DNA of 47,187 bases from Bryobacteraceae bacterium (GCA_025924475.1 JAICIH010000004.1:1-47187), one strand, 5' to 3'; shown: positions 32,064 through 41,414, counted from the stretch's first letter. A program made the numbers and translations. The notes: generated by a model not told the origin, from the sequence alone.

Positions 32064-33587
32064 TCAAAACGAATACGACAACCCGACCAACGGCGTAACT
32101 CGCTGGCGCAACCCGCCCTCGTTCAGCGCCACTAACAAATTGCCACTCACAATCAGCCGGTCGAAAAGGTTGTACTTGAAACCGAACGCCGAATTGCTCT
32201 GGTTATAAGTCTCTTTATCGACCGTGCTGATGGTGGGAAACGTTCCGGTCTGGCCCGTACTAACCAACGGACCGAGAGACGTGTAAGTTGCGCTTACGAT
32301 GCGCGGCGCGCTAATCAGCTCTTGTCCAATGTAATCGACAACCGCCGTAAGCCTGCGCGTCACTCCGATATCTGTCCCGACGGAGAAGAACGCGAAATCC
32401 GGCAGCTTGTCTTTTGTGCCATTCCAGATATTGCCGCCAAGATAGGAAGAGCCGTTCCACTGGTAGCCCAGATTCACGTGAGGCGTCAGCCAGCCCGGGC
32501 GTATCGAGACCGCCGCGAACGGCTTCACGCCCCACGCGCCGGAGCCGAGAAAGTTACTTTCATCGCCGGTAGGCAGCCGCAGATCCGATGCTAATGCGAT
32601 TACGATCCGCTCTGTGCGATGAATCGTTCCCTTCACTCGAAAGGTCACGTCGCCTATACCAGCGGCGCTGTTCTTACTCGGGTTGAAGTAAATGTCGCCT
32701 GTTTGCGCCGAGCCTCCTGAGCCGTTCGAAAAATTCCGCTGGATGCTTCCTTGCTTATTATTCGGATCGAAGTAGTAACCCCAATTCGGCCCATACGGTC
32801 CCGCACCGCCGGCGCTCGCGCAACACTCTACCTTGATGCCGCCCGGTCCGGGCGTGAAGATCGGTTCCGTATTGACAATCCGGTTGATCGTCGCCGAAGA
32901 ACTGACGTTGTAACCCACCTGCACGAATGGAATGTCGACGGACAGGTCGATCCGGTTGGTCAATCCGTATGTGCCGAAGACAGTAAATTGATTGATCTTG
33001 AGATCGATCGAATTCTGTGTCGAAATAAACTGCTCGCGCCAGTCTCCAGTGGCTGTCGTGATCTGGTGATCGAAAACAGCTTGAAAGTTATGCAGATCCA
33101 CGCCATCCAGCTTGTTGAAGCGGAAACGTTGAAACGTGCCGCCGAAATAGAACTTATGCCGGCCAATCGTTTCGGCCCGCTCCGTCAGCACCGGCCCGAA
33201 GCTCTGGGCGGACCGGGAGTAAACGCCCGTGGTTGGATCGTACGTATACGTAAAGCCCGAGGCCGGACTCGCCAGCGGCAATAACGTCAACTGCGTGGCA
33301 ATCGCGGCATTCAGAGCCATAAAGTTCGATTGAAAACTGGAGTCGAAATGCGCCGTGCGGCCGTCCGGGATCGGCAAAACCAGCCCGTAGGGACCATATA
33401 AGTTCGGGATCGCGCATGCCAGACTGGCCCTCCCGGCACAGGCACTGGACGGCGGAAGCGCTTCCGCCAGGCCCGGTACGCTCGCAATCGGAACCGCCTG
33501 CCCGAACAGTTCCCCTACGGCAAACACAACGAAAATCGGGGCGCCCATACGAGTGTGGCAAAGCAGGGGGACACGGAATGCCAGCAT
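32064..33587 (-). CDS. Outer-membrane beta-barrel protein, MetA-pathway (phenol degradation) transporter type
   Basis: 507 residues from an ATG ten bases after AGGAGG, with an export signal (MGAPIFVVFAVGELFGQA). The rest is strand-rich and carries barrel-type stretches: RHKFYFGGTFQRFRFNKLDG, INQFTVFGTYGLTNRIDLSV, FVQVGYN, IGDVTFRVKGTIHR, IVIALASDLRLPTGDESNFLG, GVKPFAAVSIRPGWLTPHVN, LGYQWNGSS and the C-terminal LVGLSYSF with terminal Phe. The pattern fits the Phenol_MetA_deg outer-membrane family, whose members are annotated as transporters of unknown substrate. It contains an unusual Cys pair (VECCASAGG). It is next to a 33-base palindrome that should end its transcript. Confidence 0.8.
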   Translation of the reverse strand: MLAFRVPLLCHTRMGAPIFVVFAVGELFGQAVPIASVPGLAEALPPSSACAGRASLACAIPNLYGPYGLVLPIPDGRTAHFDSSFQSNFMALNAAIATQLTLLPLASPASGFTYTYDPTTGVYSRSAQSFGPVLTERAETIGRHKFYFGGTFQRFRFNKLDGVDLHNFQAVFDHQITTATGDWREQFISTQNSIDLKINQFTVFGTYGLTNRIDLSVDIPFVQVGYNVSSSATINRIVNTEPIFTPGPGGIKVECCASAGGAGPYGPNWGYYFDPNNKQGSIQRNFSNGSGGSAQTGDIYFNPSKNSAAGIGDVTFRVKGTIHRTERIVIALASDLRLPTGDESNFLGSGAWGVKPFAAVSIRPGWLTPHVNLGYQWNGSSYLGGNIWNGTKDKLPDFAFFSVGTDIGVTRRLTAVVDYIGQELISAPRIVSATYTSLGPLVSTGQTGTFPTISTVDKETYNQSNSAFGFKYNLFDRLIVSGNLLVALNEGGLRQRVTPLVGLSYSF

Positions 33588-33673
33588 GGCTTTAACCCCT
33601 CCTAGAATAAAGGTATTATTACTGAAGTTTTAGTACAGTGTAAGTATCTGCTTGACTATGTGAGGTGGCGCAA

Positions 33674-34894
33674 GTGAGCAGCGATTCTGATGCCGGTGCT
33701 CGGTCCGCAAGCGTAGACCGCTTATTGACGCAAGCCGCCAAGGCGATCGAAAGCCGGCGCCTCGGTTTGGCGTTCCATGCCTTTCGGCAGGCGGCCGATT
33801 TCAGCGTTGGATCGGACGTATTGCGCCGGCGTGTCTTTGACCAGCTAGTGGACGGCGCCGGAATAGTAGCGGACGACGATTTTCGCATGGCGGAGTCGTT
33901 GCTGCGGTTGGCCGAAGGCCTTCACGTAGGTCGGCATGCGCCGGCGGAAATTTGGCAGCCCATCGAGCGGCAGTTGTCCGAGGAGCATATCCGCAACCTG
34001 CTTGCGGAGGCGAACCGTTCCGAATCCATCGAAAATTTGCAGCAGTTACGGGGGCCAATCGTGCCAGAGTCTCGCCTGGACATTCCGGCTCCCTTGCCTG
34101 AAGTTGTGAGGACGCCGGCCACTTGGGTTTCGGCGAAAAGTTTCGCTGTGGTCGCGACGCTGTTGCTCCTTTGCCTCGGCGCATTTCTCGCCGTGCTCTA
34201 CACGCGGCCAATCGTCAAACTGGATGAGGTCGCGAAAACCTACAGCATTCCTCCACTGGCGGAAAAAGAAGAGCCAGCTCATCCGGTGATCCAAACTGTT
34301 GTCAAGGTTCCCCTGCCCATCAAAGAGCGGGCGGTCGTTCCTATTCCGAAAACTCCGTTACCTGTCCCCAGCGGCTTCATTGCGGATGACCGCCTCGCGC
34401 AGATGCAGTGGAGCAACCACGAAGCATCGCGGCAAATCGAAGAAGCCGAAAAAATACTTCGCGAGCGGATCGAATCGAAAGAAAAAGCCGCGCTGGCGGC
34501 GGCCGCGCGCGTGGAGCAAGCCCGCCAGGAAGGCGAACAGGCTCTAGCCGAGTTGCGCGCCCGTGAGATCGCCGAAGCCTCCAACGCCGTCTCCGCTATG
34601 CTCCAAAATTACGTGAACGCCTGGAATACAAAAGACGTGGAGCGCATCACCGCACTGCATCGCAGCCTGAACCGCCGAACTGTAAAAGAGCAGCTCGAAC
34701 CCGTTACGGCCATACGGATGACAATCATTCCCGCTTCGAACCCTCGGATCGATGGCGAACGCGCGACGGTGCTCTGTCGTCGCCAGGTGGACGAAACATT
34801 CTCCGACGGCACAAAAAAACAGAGCCCTGCATTGCTGGTCACCTTCACGCTTCCCAAGCGGGACGGCGAGTGGAGCATCGACGCCGCACGCTAA
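33674..34894 (+). CDS. Unknown single-pass membrane protein with coiled coil and NTF2-like end
   Basis: 406 residues from GTG at 33674, eight bases after GAGG (the frame is open to 33665). Order: cytoplasmic helical domain (about 1-145) with RLLTQAAKAIESRRLGLAFHAF and RMAESLLRLAEGLHVG; transmembrane helix at about 152-176 (VVATLLLLCLGAFLAVLY); Pro/Lys linker; coiled coil at about 245-310 (EEAEKILRERIESKEKAALAAA ... ARQEGEQALAELRAREI); and a C-terminal NTF2/SnoaL-like domain (LQNYVNAWNTKDVERITALH, REVDE-like RRQVDETFSDGTK, VTFTLPKRDGEWSID). Similar tails occur on acidobacterial kinases and sensors. No catalytic motif is seen and no function can be assigned. Confidence 0.75.
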   Translation: MSSDSDAGARSASVDRLLTQAAKAIESRRLGLAFHAFRQAADFSVGSDVLRRRVFDQLVDGAGIVADDDFRMAESLLRLAEGLHVGRHAPAEIWQPIERQLSEEHIRNLLAEANRSESIENLQQLRGPIVPESRLDIPAPLPEVVRTPATWVSAKSFAVVATLLLLCLGAFLAVLYTRPIVKLDEVAKTYSIPPLAEKEEPAHPVIQTVVKVPLPIKERAVVPIPKTPLPVPSGFIADDRLAQMQWSNHEASRQIEEAEKILRERIESKEKAALAAAARVEQARQEGEQALAELRAREIAEASNAVSAMLQNYVNAWNTKDVERITALHRSLNRRTVKEQLEPVTAIRMTIIPASNPRIDGERATVLCRRQVDETFSDGTKKQSPALLVTFTLPKRDGEWSIDAAR

Positions 34895-34934
34895 ACCGCT
34901 AAGGCCTTTACACCGCCGTCGTAGAATCAGCTAC

Positions 34935-35903
34935 ATGAAAGCTGTCGTCGCCGACCCGTTGGGCGGACCGGAAAATCTGAAATACATGGATCAACCCACG
35001 CCGCAACCGGGCGCTGGCGAAGTCCTGGTAAAGATCGAAGCCATCGGTGTCAATTTCATTGACGTCTACTTTCGCAATGGCACCTATAAAGCCCCCGAAA
35101 CTCCGGTAAAACTCGGCAGCGAAGGCGCGGGAACGGTTGCCGCCGCCGGCCCGGATGTGGATCTCCCTGTTGGACAACGCGTGGCTTACGCTATGGCGCG
35201 CGGCTCGTACGCGGAATACGCCCTCGTGCCGCGGAAGCTTTTAGTGGACCTGCCAAATAATGTTTCCTTCGAGGATGCCGCCGCAGTTATGCTGCAAGGC
35301 ATGACCGCGCACTACCTCACTCGTTCCACTTTCCCTCTGAAATCCGGCCAAACCTGCCTTGTTCATGCCGCGGCGGGCGGCGCGGGATTGCTGATCGTGC
35401 AGCTTGCGAAAATTGCCGGCGCCACCGTGATCGGAACCGTCTCAACCGAGGAGAAAGCGCAACTGGCGCGCGAGCACGGAGCCGATCATATGATTCTCTA
35501 CACCCAACCGGACTTCGTTGCCGAAGTAAAGCGGCTCACCGGGGATCGGGGCGTGGATGTCGTGTATGACTCGGTCGGCAGCACAACCTTTCATAAGAGC
35601 CTCGATTGCTTACGCCCGCGCGGCATGCTCGTGAGCTTTGGCCAGTCGAGCGGCGTAGTGGGACAGTTCGATCCGCTTGTCCTCAGTCAAAAAGGATCCT
35701 TATTCCTGACCCGTCCCTCGCTGGCCAATTATGTGAGCGACCCGGCCGAGCTGCGCCAGCGCGCAAGCGATCTGTTTACGTGGCTTGCCGACGGCCGGCT
35801 GCGCCTGCGCGTCCACAAAACATACAAGCTGGCCGACGCCGCTCAGGCCCATCGCGATCTCGAAGGCCGCAAAACCACCGGCAAACTGCTCCTGACGCCG
35901 TAA
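34935..35903 (+). CDS. NADPH:quinone oxidoreductase, zinc-free MDR family
   Basis: 322 residues of the medium-chain dehydrogenase family, quinone oxidoreductase branch: it reduces quinones with NADPH and lacks the zinc-binding Cys of alcohol dehydrogenases. The N-terminal GroES-like domain has VKIEAIGVNFIDVYFRNGTY and PVKLGSEGAGTVAAAG; the Rossmann domain has HAAAGGAGLLIVQLAKIAGATVIGTVS, and GDRGVDVVYDSVGSTTF. The ATG at 34935 is the family start; the frame is open upstream but into the previous gene. No operon partner is near. Confidence 0.94.
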   Translation: MKAVVADPLGGPENLKYMDQPTPQPGAGEVLVKIEAIGVNFIDVYFRNGTYKAPETPVKLGSEGAGTVAAAGPDVDLPVGQRVAYAMARGSYAEYALVPRKLLVDLPNNVSFEDAAAVMLQGMTAHYLTRSTFPLKSGQTCLVHAAAGGAGLLIVQLAKIAGATVIGTVSTEEKAQLAREHGADHMILYTQPDFVAEVKRLTGDRGVDVVYDSVGSTTFHKSLDCLRPRGMLVSFGQSSGVVGQFDPLVLSQKGSLFLTRPSLANYVSDPAELRQRASDLFTWLADGRLRLRVHKTYKLADAAQAHRDLEGRKTTGKLLLTP

Positions 35904-35944
35904 GAGGATGATACGTTGACCACCAAGAACCGCACGCCTAAACC

Positions 35945-35967
35945 GAGCCGCGACCGCGAGGGAGCGG
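35945..35967 (+). repeat. Dispersed repeat, copy g
   Basis: GAGCCGCGACCGCGAGGGAG followed by CGG, and then GTCGTCCCCAAGTTTTAA, which echoes the TGTCCCCAATTTTA end of the element at 15748-15846. It lies between the quinone oxidoreductase and the M24 peptidase. Confidence 0.7.
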
Positions 35968-36018
35968 TCGTCCCCAAGTTTTAAGCAAGCGGATTTTTTC
36001 AACTCCTGAGAGCCAAAC

Positions 36019-37101
36019 TTGGAAAATCCACCAGCCTTCGCGCTTCGGCGCCAGAAATTACTGCCCGCTCTCCGGGATGCCCGCGCCGGCGCGTATCTCG
36101 CCACCGCCCTCCCCAACATACGCTACCTGAGCGGCTTCACGGGCAGCAATGCCGCTCTTCTGATAACCGACGAGAGAGCCATTCTATTCACCGACCCGCG
36201 CTACCGCACGCAAGCTTCGCGCGAATCCGATTGCGAGGTCCGAATTGCCAAAGGCCCGCTTTCGAGCGAGATTGCCGTCGCCGTCCAACGGCTCCGGCTC
36301 AAGTCCATCGCCTTGGAACGCAATCGCATCGGCTTTGAAGAATACCAGGTGTTAGCCTCGGTTCTCTCGGGCGTCCGCCTCAAGCCCATAAGCGGCGCTG
36401 TCGAGGCGCTCCGCATGGTGAAGTCGGCAGACGAAATCGCCGCCATCCGGAATTCTGTCGAGTTGAATTCAAAGGCGCTCGACCAGGCCTTGCGGCAGTT
36501 CAAGCCCTCCATGACCGAAGTCGATCTGGCGGCCGAAATCGAATACCGCATGCGCCGGCTTGGAGCGGACGGCACTGCCTTCGACACCATAGTCGCCTCC
36601 GGAGAAAGAACCGCGCTGCCGCACGCCCATCCCGCTCGACGGCCTATAGAACGCAATCAACTATTATTGGTTGATATGGGCGCGAACGTCGCCGGCTATG
36701 CCAGCGACATGACCCGGACCTTCGGGGTGGGCCGGCCTGACGCGAAGATGCGGCGAATGTATCGTGCCGTTCTAGAGAGTCAGTTGGCTGCTATTGCCGC
36801 CGTAAAGCCAGGTGTCACCTGTGCGCAGGTGGACCGGGCGGCGCGTAGCGTGCTGCGCGGCTATGGTCTGGAAAAATTGTTTGTTCACTCCACCGGGCAC
36901 GGGCTCGGCCTGGAGATTCATGAGCGTCCGCGGATAGGGCGCAAGGAAGCGGCAAAGTTGGAGCCCGGCATGGCCATTACCATCGAGCCGGGCGTATATC
37001 AGGAGGGGATTGGCGGCATCCGCATCGAAGACACGGTGGTCGTGACCTCACGGGGATGTGAGATCCTGACTCCTACCGGCAAAGAGCTGGCGCTTCTGTA
37101 A
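36019..37101 (+). CDS. Xaa-Pro aminopeptidase-like M24 family metallopeptidase
   Basis: 360 residues with a creatinase-like N-terminal domain (LATALPNIRYLSGFTGSNAAL) and the pita-bread catalytic domain holding all five metal ligands: D219 (LLVDMG), D230 (YASDMTRTF), H294 (STGHGLGLEIHE), E323 (TIEPGVY) and E337 (IRIEDTV). It removes N-terminal residues preceding proline. The start is a TTG (AACTTGG) with GAGAG nearby; no ATG fits. accB and accC follow 27 bases later, so it is the first gene of a three-gene unit; an M24 peptidase just before accBC is a common arrangement in Gram-positive bacteria. Confidence 0.94.
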   Translation: MENPPAFALRRQKLLPALRDARAGAYLATALPNIRYLSGFTGSNAALLITDERAILFTDPRYRTQASRESDCEVRIAKGPLSSEIAVAVQRLRLKSIALERNRIGFEEYQVLASVLSGVRLKPISGAVEALRMVKSADEIAAIRNSVELNSKALDQALRQFKPSMTEVDLAAEIEYRMRRLGADGTAFDTIVASGERTALPHAHPARRPIERNQLLLVDMGANVAGYASDMTRTFGVGRPDAKMRRMYRAVLESQLAAIAAVKPGVTCAQVDRAARSVLRGYGLEKLFVHSTGHGLGLEIHERPRIGRKEAAKLEPGMAITIEPGVYQEGIGGIRIEDTVVVTSRGCEILTPTGKELALL

Positions 37102-37128
37102 AGCGTCTTCCGCTGCGGCACGAACAGA

Positions 37129-37575
37129 ATGACAATTGACGAAATCAAAGAATTGATCCAGATCGTGAAGGACACGGGCATTGCGGAATTGGAAGTCCGG
37201 CGGGGAGAAAACAGCGTCCGCGTGCGAGGCGCCTTGGCCCATGTTCAGGATGTTGTCATTCCCGTGGCGCAGCCAATCCAGGCTCCTGTGGCGCTAAGCG
37301 CCAGCGCTCCGGCCGCAAAACAAGAAGATGAGCGCGATATCGTAGTGAAATCGCCGATCGTCGGCACCTATTACGATGCTCCGTCTCCCGGAGCCGCGCC
37401 CTTCGTGAGGCCTGGCGATCGCGTGCAACCGAAGCAAGTGCTATGCATCATCGAATCGATGAAATTGATGAATGAAATTGAAGCCGAGATCGCCGGCGTC
37501 GTCGTGCAGAATCATGTCGAGAATGGCCGGCCCGTCGAGTATGGCGAGTCTCTTTTCACCATTCGGCCCGATTGA
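37129..37575 (+). CDS. accB: Biotin carboxyl carrier protein of acetyl-CoA carboxylase
   Basis: 148 residues with the N-terminal helix ([30 protein letters not shown]), an Ala/Pro linker and the biotinyl domain (about 70-148). The biotinylated lysine is K112 in [13 protein letters not shown], the standard site. It carries CO2 from biotin carboxylase to the carboxyltransferase for fatty acid synthesis. Its TGA overlaps a possible TTG start of accC (TTGA). Confidence 0.97.
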   Translation: MTIDEIKELIQIVKDTGIAELEVRRGENSVRVRGALAHVQDVVIPVAQPIQAPVALSASAPAAKQEDERDIVVKSPIVGTYYDAPSPGAAPFVRPGDRVQPKQVLCIIESMKLMNEIEAEIAGVVVQNHVENGRPVEYGESLFTIRPD

Positions 37576-37589
37576 GCCGCCCACGCAAC

Positions 37590-38969
37590 ATGTTCCGTAA
37601 AATTCTGATTGCGAACCGGGGCGAAATCGCGCTACGCATCATTTGCGCCTGCAAAGACCTGGGTATAAAAACCGTTGCCGTGTATTCCGAGGCCGATCGC
37701 CACAGTCTGCACGTGCGTTTCGCCGACGAAGCCGTCTGCATTGGACCGGCCAAGAGTTCCCTCAGTTATCTCGACATTCCGAAAGTCATCAGCGCCGCGG
37801 AAATCACCAATGTCGACGCTATCCATCCAGGCTACGGATTCCTGAGCGAAAACGCCGATTTCGCCGAGGTCTGCGATATCTCCGGCATCAAATTCATCGG
37901 CCCAAGGCCCGCCGTCATTCGCGAAATGGGGTTGAAGCAGCGTGCGCGCGCCATCATGGAGCAGGCTGGTGTGCCGATCTTACCGGGATCGCTCGGCGTG
38001 CTGGCAAGCGCGGAAGAAGCCTTGCAGTTGGCCGACTCCATCCGCTATCCCGTCATGCTAAAAGCTGCCGCCGGCGGTGGCGGCCGCGGCATGCGGATTG
38101 TGCGCTCGGAGGCGGAATTGCCTGGGCTCTTTGCGCAGGCGCAGGCGGAAGCGGCTGCCGCCTTCGATTCCGGCGATATCTATATGGAGAAATTGGTCGA
38201 GCGTCCGCGCCATATCGAATTCCAGATTCTCGCTGACGAACATGGCCACGTCGAAGTTCTTGGCGAGCGCGAATGCTCCATCCAGCGCCGCCATCAGAAA
38301 CTCCTCGAAGAATCGCCCTCGCCCTCCCTCTCCTCAGCTCTTCGCTCCAGTGTTGCCGATGGTCTCCGCAAAGCGATGGCGGAAATCGGCTACACCAACG
38401 CGGGCACTGTGGAATTCCTGATGGACGCTGGCCGCGAAATTTATTTCATCGAGGTGAACGCCCGTATCCAGGTCGAGCATCCGGTCACTGAATTGGTTAC
38501 CGGTCTGGACCTCGTAAAAGCGCAGATCCGTATCGCCGCCGGCGAGCGCCTCGCCGCTATTCTGCCCTCAGTCCCTTGCGTCTGCGGGCACGCCATCGAG
38601 TGTCGCATCAATGCCGAGCATCCGCAAACTTTCGCGCCTTCGCCCGGCCGGATCACCGCCCTCAATTTACCTGGCGGAATTGGCGTGCGCGTCGATACCG
38701 CCGCTTACACCGACGGTGTTATTCCCCCCTATTACGATTCCCTTGTGGCTAAATTGATCACTCACGGCCAGGACCGCCAGGAAGCCATCCAGCGCATGAA
38801 ACGCGCCCTGAGTATGTTCGTGATCGAAGGCATTGAAACCAGCATTTCCCTGCACGAAGAAATTCTCTCTGATGAAGACTTTCTGGCGGGAGAATTCGAC
38901 ACCACGTTTCTGACTAGACTAGAAGAACGTAGAAACCGAAAAGATGTCTCCCAGGCGGCTGCGCTGTAA
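37590..38969 (+). CDS. accC: Acetyl-CoA carboxylase biotin carboxylase subunit
   Basis: 459 residues; the ATP-grasp enzyme that carboxylates biotin on AccB. Start [17 protein letters not shown] is the classic AccC beginning, so ATG 37590 is used. A TTG at 37572 would overlap the accB stop by four bases and add six residues; translational coupling makes either possible. Motifs: [17 protein letters not shown], glycine-rich loop [30 protein letters not shown], and [17 protein letters not shown] with the catalytic Glu/Arg. The C-terminus ends with a basic tail. The accA/accD subunits are not in the window. Confidence 0.97.
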   Translation: MFRKILIANRGEIALRIICACKDLGIKTVAVYSEADRHSLHVRFADEAVCIGPAKSSLSYLDIPKVISAAEITNVDAIHPGYGFLSENADFAEVCDISGIKFIGPRPAVIREMGLKQRARAIMEQAGVPILPGSLGVLASAEEALQLADSIRYPVMLKAAAGGGGRGMRIVRSEAELPGLFAQAQAEAAAAFDSGDIYMEKLVERPRHIEFQILADEHGHVEVLGERECSIQRRHQKLLEESPSPSLSSALRSSVADGLRKAMAEIGYTNAGTVEFLMDAGREIYFIEVNARIQVEHPVTELVTGLDLVKAQIRIAAGERLAAILPSVPCVCGHAIECRINAEHPQTFAPSPGRITALNLPGGIGVRVDTAAYTDGVIPPYYDSLVAKLITHGQDRQEAIQRMKRALSMFVIEGIETSISLHEEILSDEDFLAGEFDTTFLTRLEERRNRKDVSQAAAL

Positions 38970-39041
38970 ACGATTTCTTTCCAAAAACGTTATATGGAAA
39001 GCTGGAACTCAATGGGACTCTGGTGAATCCAACCCAATAGC

Positions 39042-39419
39042 TTGACCAACTCGTCAAATTTCAAGTATTACATTCACGACGGCATCGGAGCCTGCCGTCT
39101 GCAATTACTCGGCCAGCTTGGCGAGTCCGATGTAGGCGAGCTGAGTAGCTGCTGGGAAACCGCCCGCACCATTCTTGGCAGCCGTAGGTTGATACTCGAC
39201 GTGCGCGAAGTCACTTCAATCGACGACACAGGCAAGAAGTGGCTCGCCCAAATGATGCAGGATGGCGCTGCCTGCCTGCCCGAATCCTTTCTTAAGGACG
39301 CGATCGCCGGAAGAATTCAGTCTTGTCTTCAGCCGCCGGCGGCGCTGATGAAAACTTCTTTGTGGGGCAGGCTGGTAGCCTGCTGCCGATTGGCAATCGG
39401 CATTAAACAAGCACAGTAA
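39042..39419 (+). CDS. STAS-like (anti-sigma antagonist-type) small protein
   Basis: 125 residues with a STAS-like fold: ACRLQLLGQLGESDVGEL, RRLILDVREVTSIDDTGKKWLA, QMMQDGAACLP. In SpoIIAA-type proteins a phosphorylatable Ser lies in the DSTG-type loop; here the corresponding loop reads IDDTGKKW, so phosphoregulation is doubtful. Start is a TTG with no Shine-Dalgarno, and the in-frame TGA lies shortly upstream. The last twenty or so codons (VACCRLAIGIKQAQ) are written by a REP-like double hairpin, which may mean the original end was replaced. It overlaps mqnE tail to tail by 17 bases. Confidence 0.65.
   Translation: MTNSSNFKYYIHDGIGACRLQLLGQLGESDVGELSSCWETARTILGSRRLILDVREVTSIDDTGKKWLAQMMQDGAACLPESFLKDAIAGRIQSCLQPPAALMKTSLWGRLVACCRLAIGIKQAQ
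39362..39402 (+). repeat. REP-like double hairpin with GTGG head, 3' of mqnE
   Basis: GTGG (39362-39365), then GCAGGCT-GGT-AGCCTGC (39367-39383) and TGCCGATT-GGC-AATCGGCA (39384-39402). It ends directly before the TAA of mqnE (39403-39405 on the minus strand) and lies inside the end of the STAS-like gene. It could terminate the mqnE transcript. The stems differ from the other REPs in the window but the head and the two-hairpin plan agree. Confidence 0.75.
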
Positions 39420-40518
39420 ACGCCGATTCCGTCCGGCTCACCGGCCGGTACGTCGTATCCCGTTCCACCGGCTCGCGGCCCGCTTCGCGAATCAACCTCA
39501 GCAAATCCTGCCGCCTCAGATGCTGCGCGGTCTGCGCACCGGCGTCGTGATAGATTTTTTCCTCCACCACCGTGCCGTCGATATCGTTCGCTCCAAACCG
39601 CTGCGCAATCTGCGCCACGCCCGGCGTCATCATAATCCAATACGCCTTGATGTGCGGAATGTTATCCAGCATCAGCCGGGAGATCGCAATTTCCTTCAAA
39701 TCGTCGAATCCGCTCGTCGGTGATAAATGGCTCAGCGCGGTATTGGCCGGATGGAACGCCAGCGGGATAAAAGTCACGAACCCGTGCGTCTCATCCTGCA
39801 CCGCCCGCAGCCGCACCAGGTGATCGGCTGCATCCTCGGCGGTCTCCAGATGCCCATACAGCATGGTGCAATTGCTCTTCAAGCCGATCTGATGCGCGGT
39901 CCGGGCCGTTTCGAGCCATTCGTCACCATCGATCTTGTGATCGCAGATAATGCGCCGCACGCGTTCGGAAAAAACCTCCGCGCCCCCACCCGGCATCGAA
40001 TCGACTCCCGCTGCTTTCAGTTTTTCGAGCGTCTCCCGGATCGATAGTTTGGCGCGCCGTGCGAGATATGCCACCTCGACCATCGTGAACGCTTTCAAAT
40101 GCACGCCGGCATAGCGTTCCTTCAACCCGGCGATCATCTGGCAAAACCAATACAGCGATAGCTCCGGGTGCAGTCCTCCGACAATATGGAATTCCGTCAC
40201 CGCTTCCGCGTAGCCCTTGCCCGCCATTTCCCAGACCTGTTCGAGCGACATCGTGTAGGCGCGTGGATCTTTCGCTTTTTTGCCAAACGCGCACAACCGG
40301 CAGCTCGCCACACACACATCGGTTGGATTGATGTGCCGGTTGACGTTGAAATAGGTCGTGTCTCCGTGCAGCCGCTCGCGCACCGCGTTCGCCATTGCGC
40401 CCAGCGCCAGAATATCGGAGCTGCGGAACATCGTGACTCCGTCTTCGTAGGACAGGCGCGCACCCGCGGATACTTTCTCCCAGATGGGGTGGAGACGGGA
40501 ATCCTCAATTGCAATCAT
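39403..40518 (-). CDS. mqnE: Aminofutalosine synthase (radical SAM), menaquinone biosynthesis
   Basis: 371 residues from the ATG at 40518. It is the radical SAM enzyme that makes aminodeoxyfutalosine from 3-[(1-carboxyvinyl)oxy]benzoate in the futalosine route to menaquinone. The cluster-binding C69, C73, C76 (CVASCRLC) is preceded by RERLHGDTTYFNVNRHINPTD, typical of MqnE, and followed by YAEAVTEFHIVGGLHPELS, AGVDSMPGGGAEVF and VTFIPLAFHP. MqnC would differ in the first region. The ATG overlaps the stop of mqnP by ATGA, so the two are coupled. A longer frame to 40830 runs through mqnP and is not real. Confidence 0.93.
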   Translation of the reverse strand: MIAIEDSRLHPIWEKVSAGARLSYEDGVTMFRSSDILALGAMANAVRERLHGDTTYFNVNRHINPTDVCVASCRLCAFGKKAKDPRAYTMSLEQVWEMAGKGYAEAVTEFHIVGGLHPELSLYWFCQMIAGLKERYAGVHLKAFTMVEVAYLARRAKLSIRETLEKLKAAGVDSMPGGGAEVFSERVRRIICDHKIDGDEWLETARTAHQIGLKSNCTMLYGHLETAEDAADHLVRLRAVQDETHGFVTFIPLAFHPANTALSHLSPTSGFDDLKEIAISRLMLDNIPHIKAYWIMMTPGVAQIAQRFGANDIDGTVVEEKIYHDAGAQTAQHLRRQDLLRLIREAGREPVERDTTYRPVSRTESAFTVLV

Positions 40519-41414
40519 GATCGAAAAAAGTAATCGTGCTGCAGCAGAATATCGGCTGCCCAAAACGCAAAGAACAACAGGCTCACGTAGCCATTGACCG
40601 TAAAAAACGCGGCATTCACCCGCGACAAATCGTGCGGCTTCACCAGGCCATGCTCGTAAATCAACAGAATGACGACGGCTGCAATGCCCGCCGCGCTGAG
40701 CGGCCCCAGCCGGAACAAAATCGCCAGCGCAATCAGGCTGGCGATCATCGCCACATGCAGCAGCCGCGCGATCGTCAATGCGCCGCCTATCCCAAATCGC
40801 TTGGGAATGCTGTGCAATCCTTCGGCGCAATCGAACTCGAAATCTTGGCAGGCATAAATCACGTCAAAGCCGGCGGTCCAGAACATCACGGCAGCCGTGA
40901 GCAATAAAATCCGCGCGTCCAAAGTGCCGCGCATGGCAATCCATGCGGCTGCCGGAGCCATACCCAGGCAGAACCCCAGGATCAAGTGCGAAAAGAGCGT
41001 GAAGCGCTTCGAGAACGAATAGAAAAATAGCGTCGCCAGGACTAGCGGCGCCAGCGCCAGGCACCACAATCCCAGTTGGCGTGCCGCCACCAGAAATAGC
41101 AGCGAGGAAATCGCCGTGAACCCCCAGGCAAATTGCACCGACAACAGCCCTGCCGGTAAGTGCCGCGCTGCCGTCCGCCGGTTGCGCGCGTCGATATCGG
41201 CGTCCAGAATGCGGTTGAACGCCATTGCGGCCGACCGCGCCGCGACCATGGCGATCAGAATCCAGACAAAGCGCCACGCTAGGCCGGCGATATGAAATCC
41301 ACTATCGCGCCACGCCAGCAGCGCGCCGGTCAGCGCAAACGGCAGCGCAAAGATCGAGTGCTCGAACTTGATCATGTCGAGCGTGAGGCGCAGCCGCTTC
41401 CAAAAAAGGCGCAT
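40515..41414 (-). CDS. mqnP: UbiA-family prenyltransferase of menaquinone synthesis
   Basis: 299 residues, about eight or nine membrane helices. The two Asp-rich motifs bind polyprenyl diphosphate through Mg: NRILDADIDARN and YACQDFEFD. It attaches the isoprenoid tail in the menaquinone path; because mqnE follows with an ATGA overlap, it is most likely MqnP acting on 1,4-dihydroxy-6-naphthoate rather than the ubiquinone enzyme UbiA. Other mqn genes are not seen here. The start lies 24 bases or less from the divergent larB start, leaving little room for separate promoters. Confidence 0.9.
   Translation of the reverse strand: MRLFWKRLRLTLDMIKFEHSIFALPFALTGALLAWRDSGFHIAGLAWRFVWILIAMVAARSAAMAFNRILDADIDARNRRTAARHLPAGLLSVQFAWGFTAISSLLFLVAARQLGLWCLALAPLVLATLFFYSFSKRFTLFSHLILGFCLGMAPAAAWIAMRGTLDARILLLTAAVMFWTAGFDVIYACQDFEFDCAEGLHSIPKRFGIGGALTIARLLHVAMIASLIALAILFRLGPLSAAGIAAVVILLIYEHGLVKPHDLSRVNAAFFTVNGYVSLLFFAFWAADILLQHDYFFRS

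Noticed and set aside
40519..40830. N-terminal extension of mqnE into the mqnP gene
   Set aside because: It reads mqnP in a wrong frame; the ATG at 40518 with the ATGA overlap and the family start is clear.
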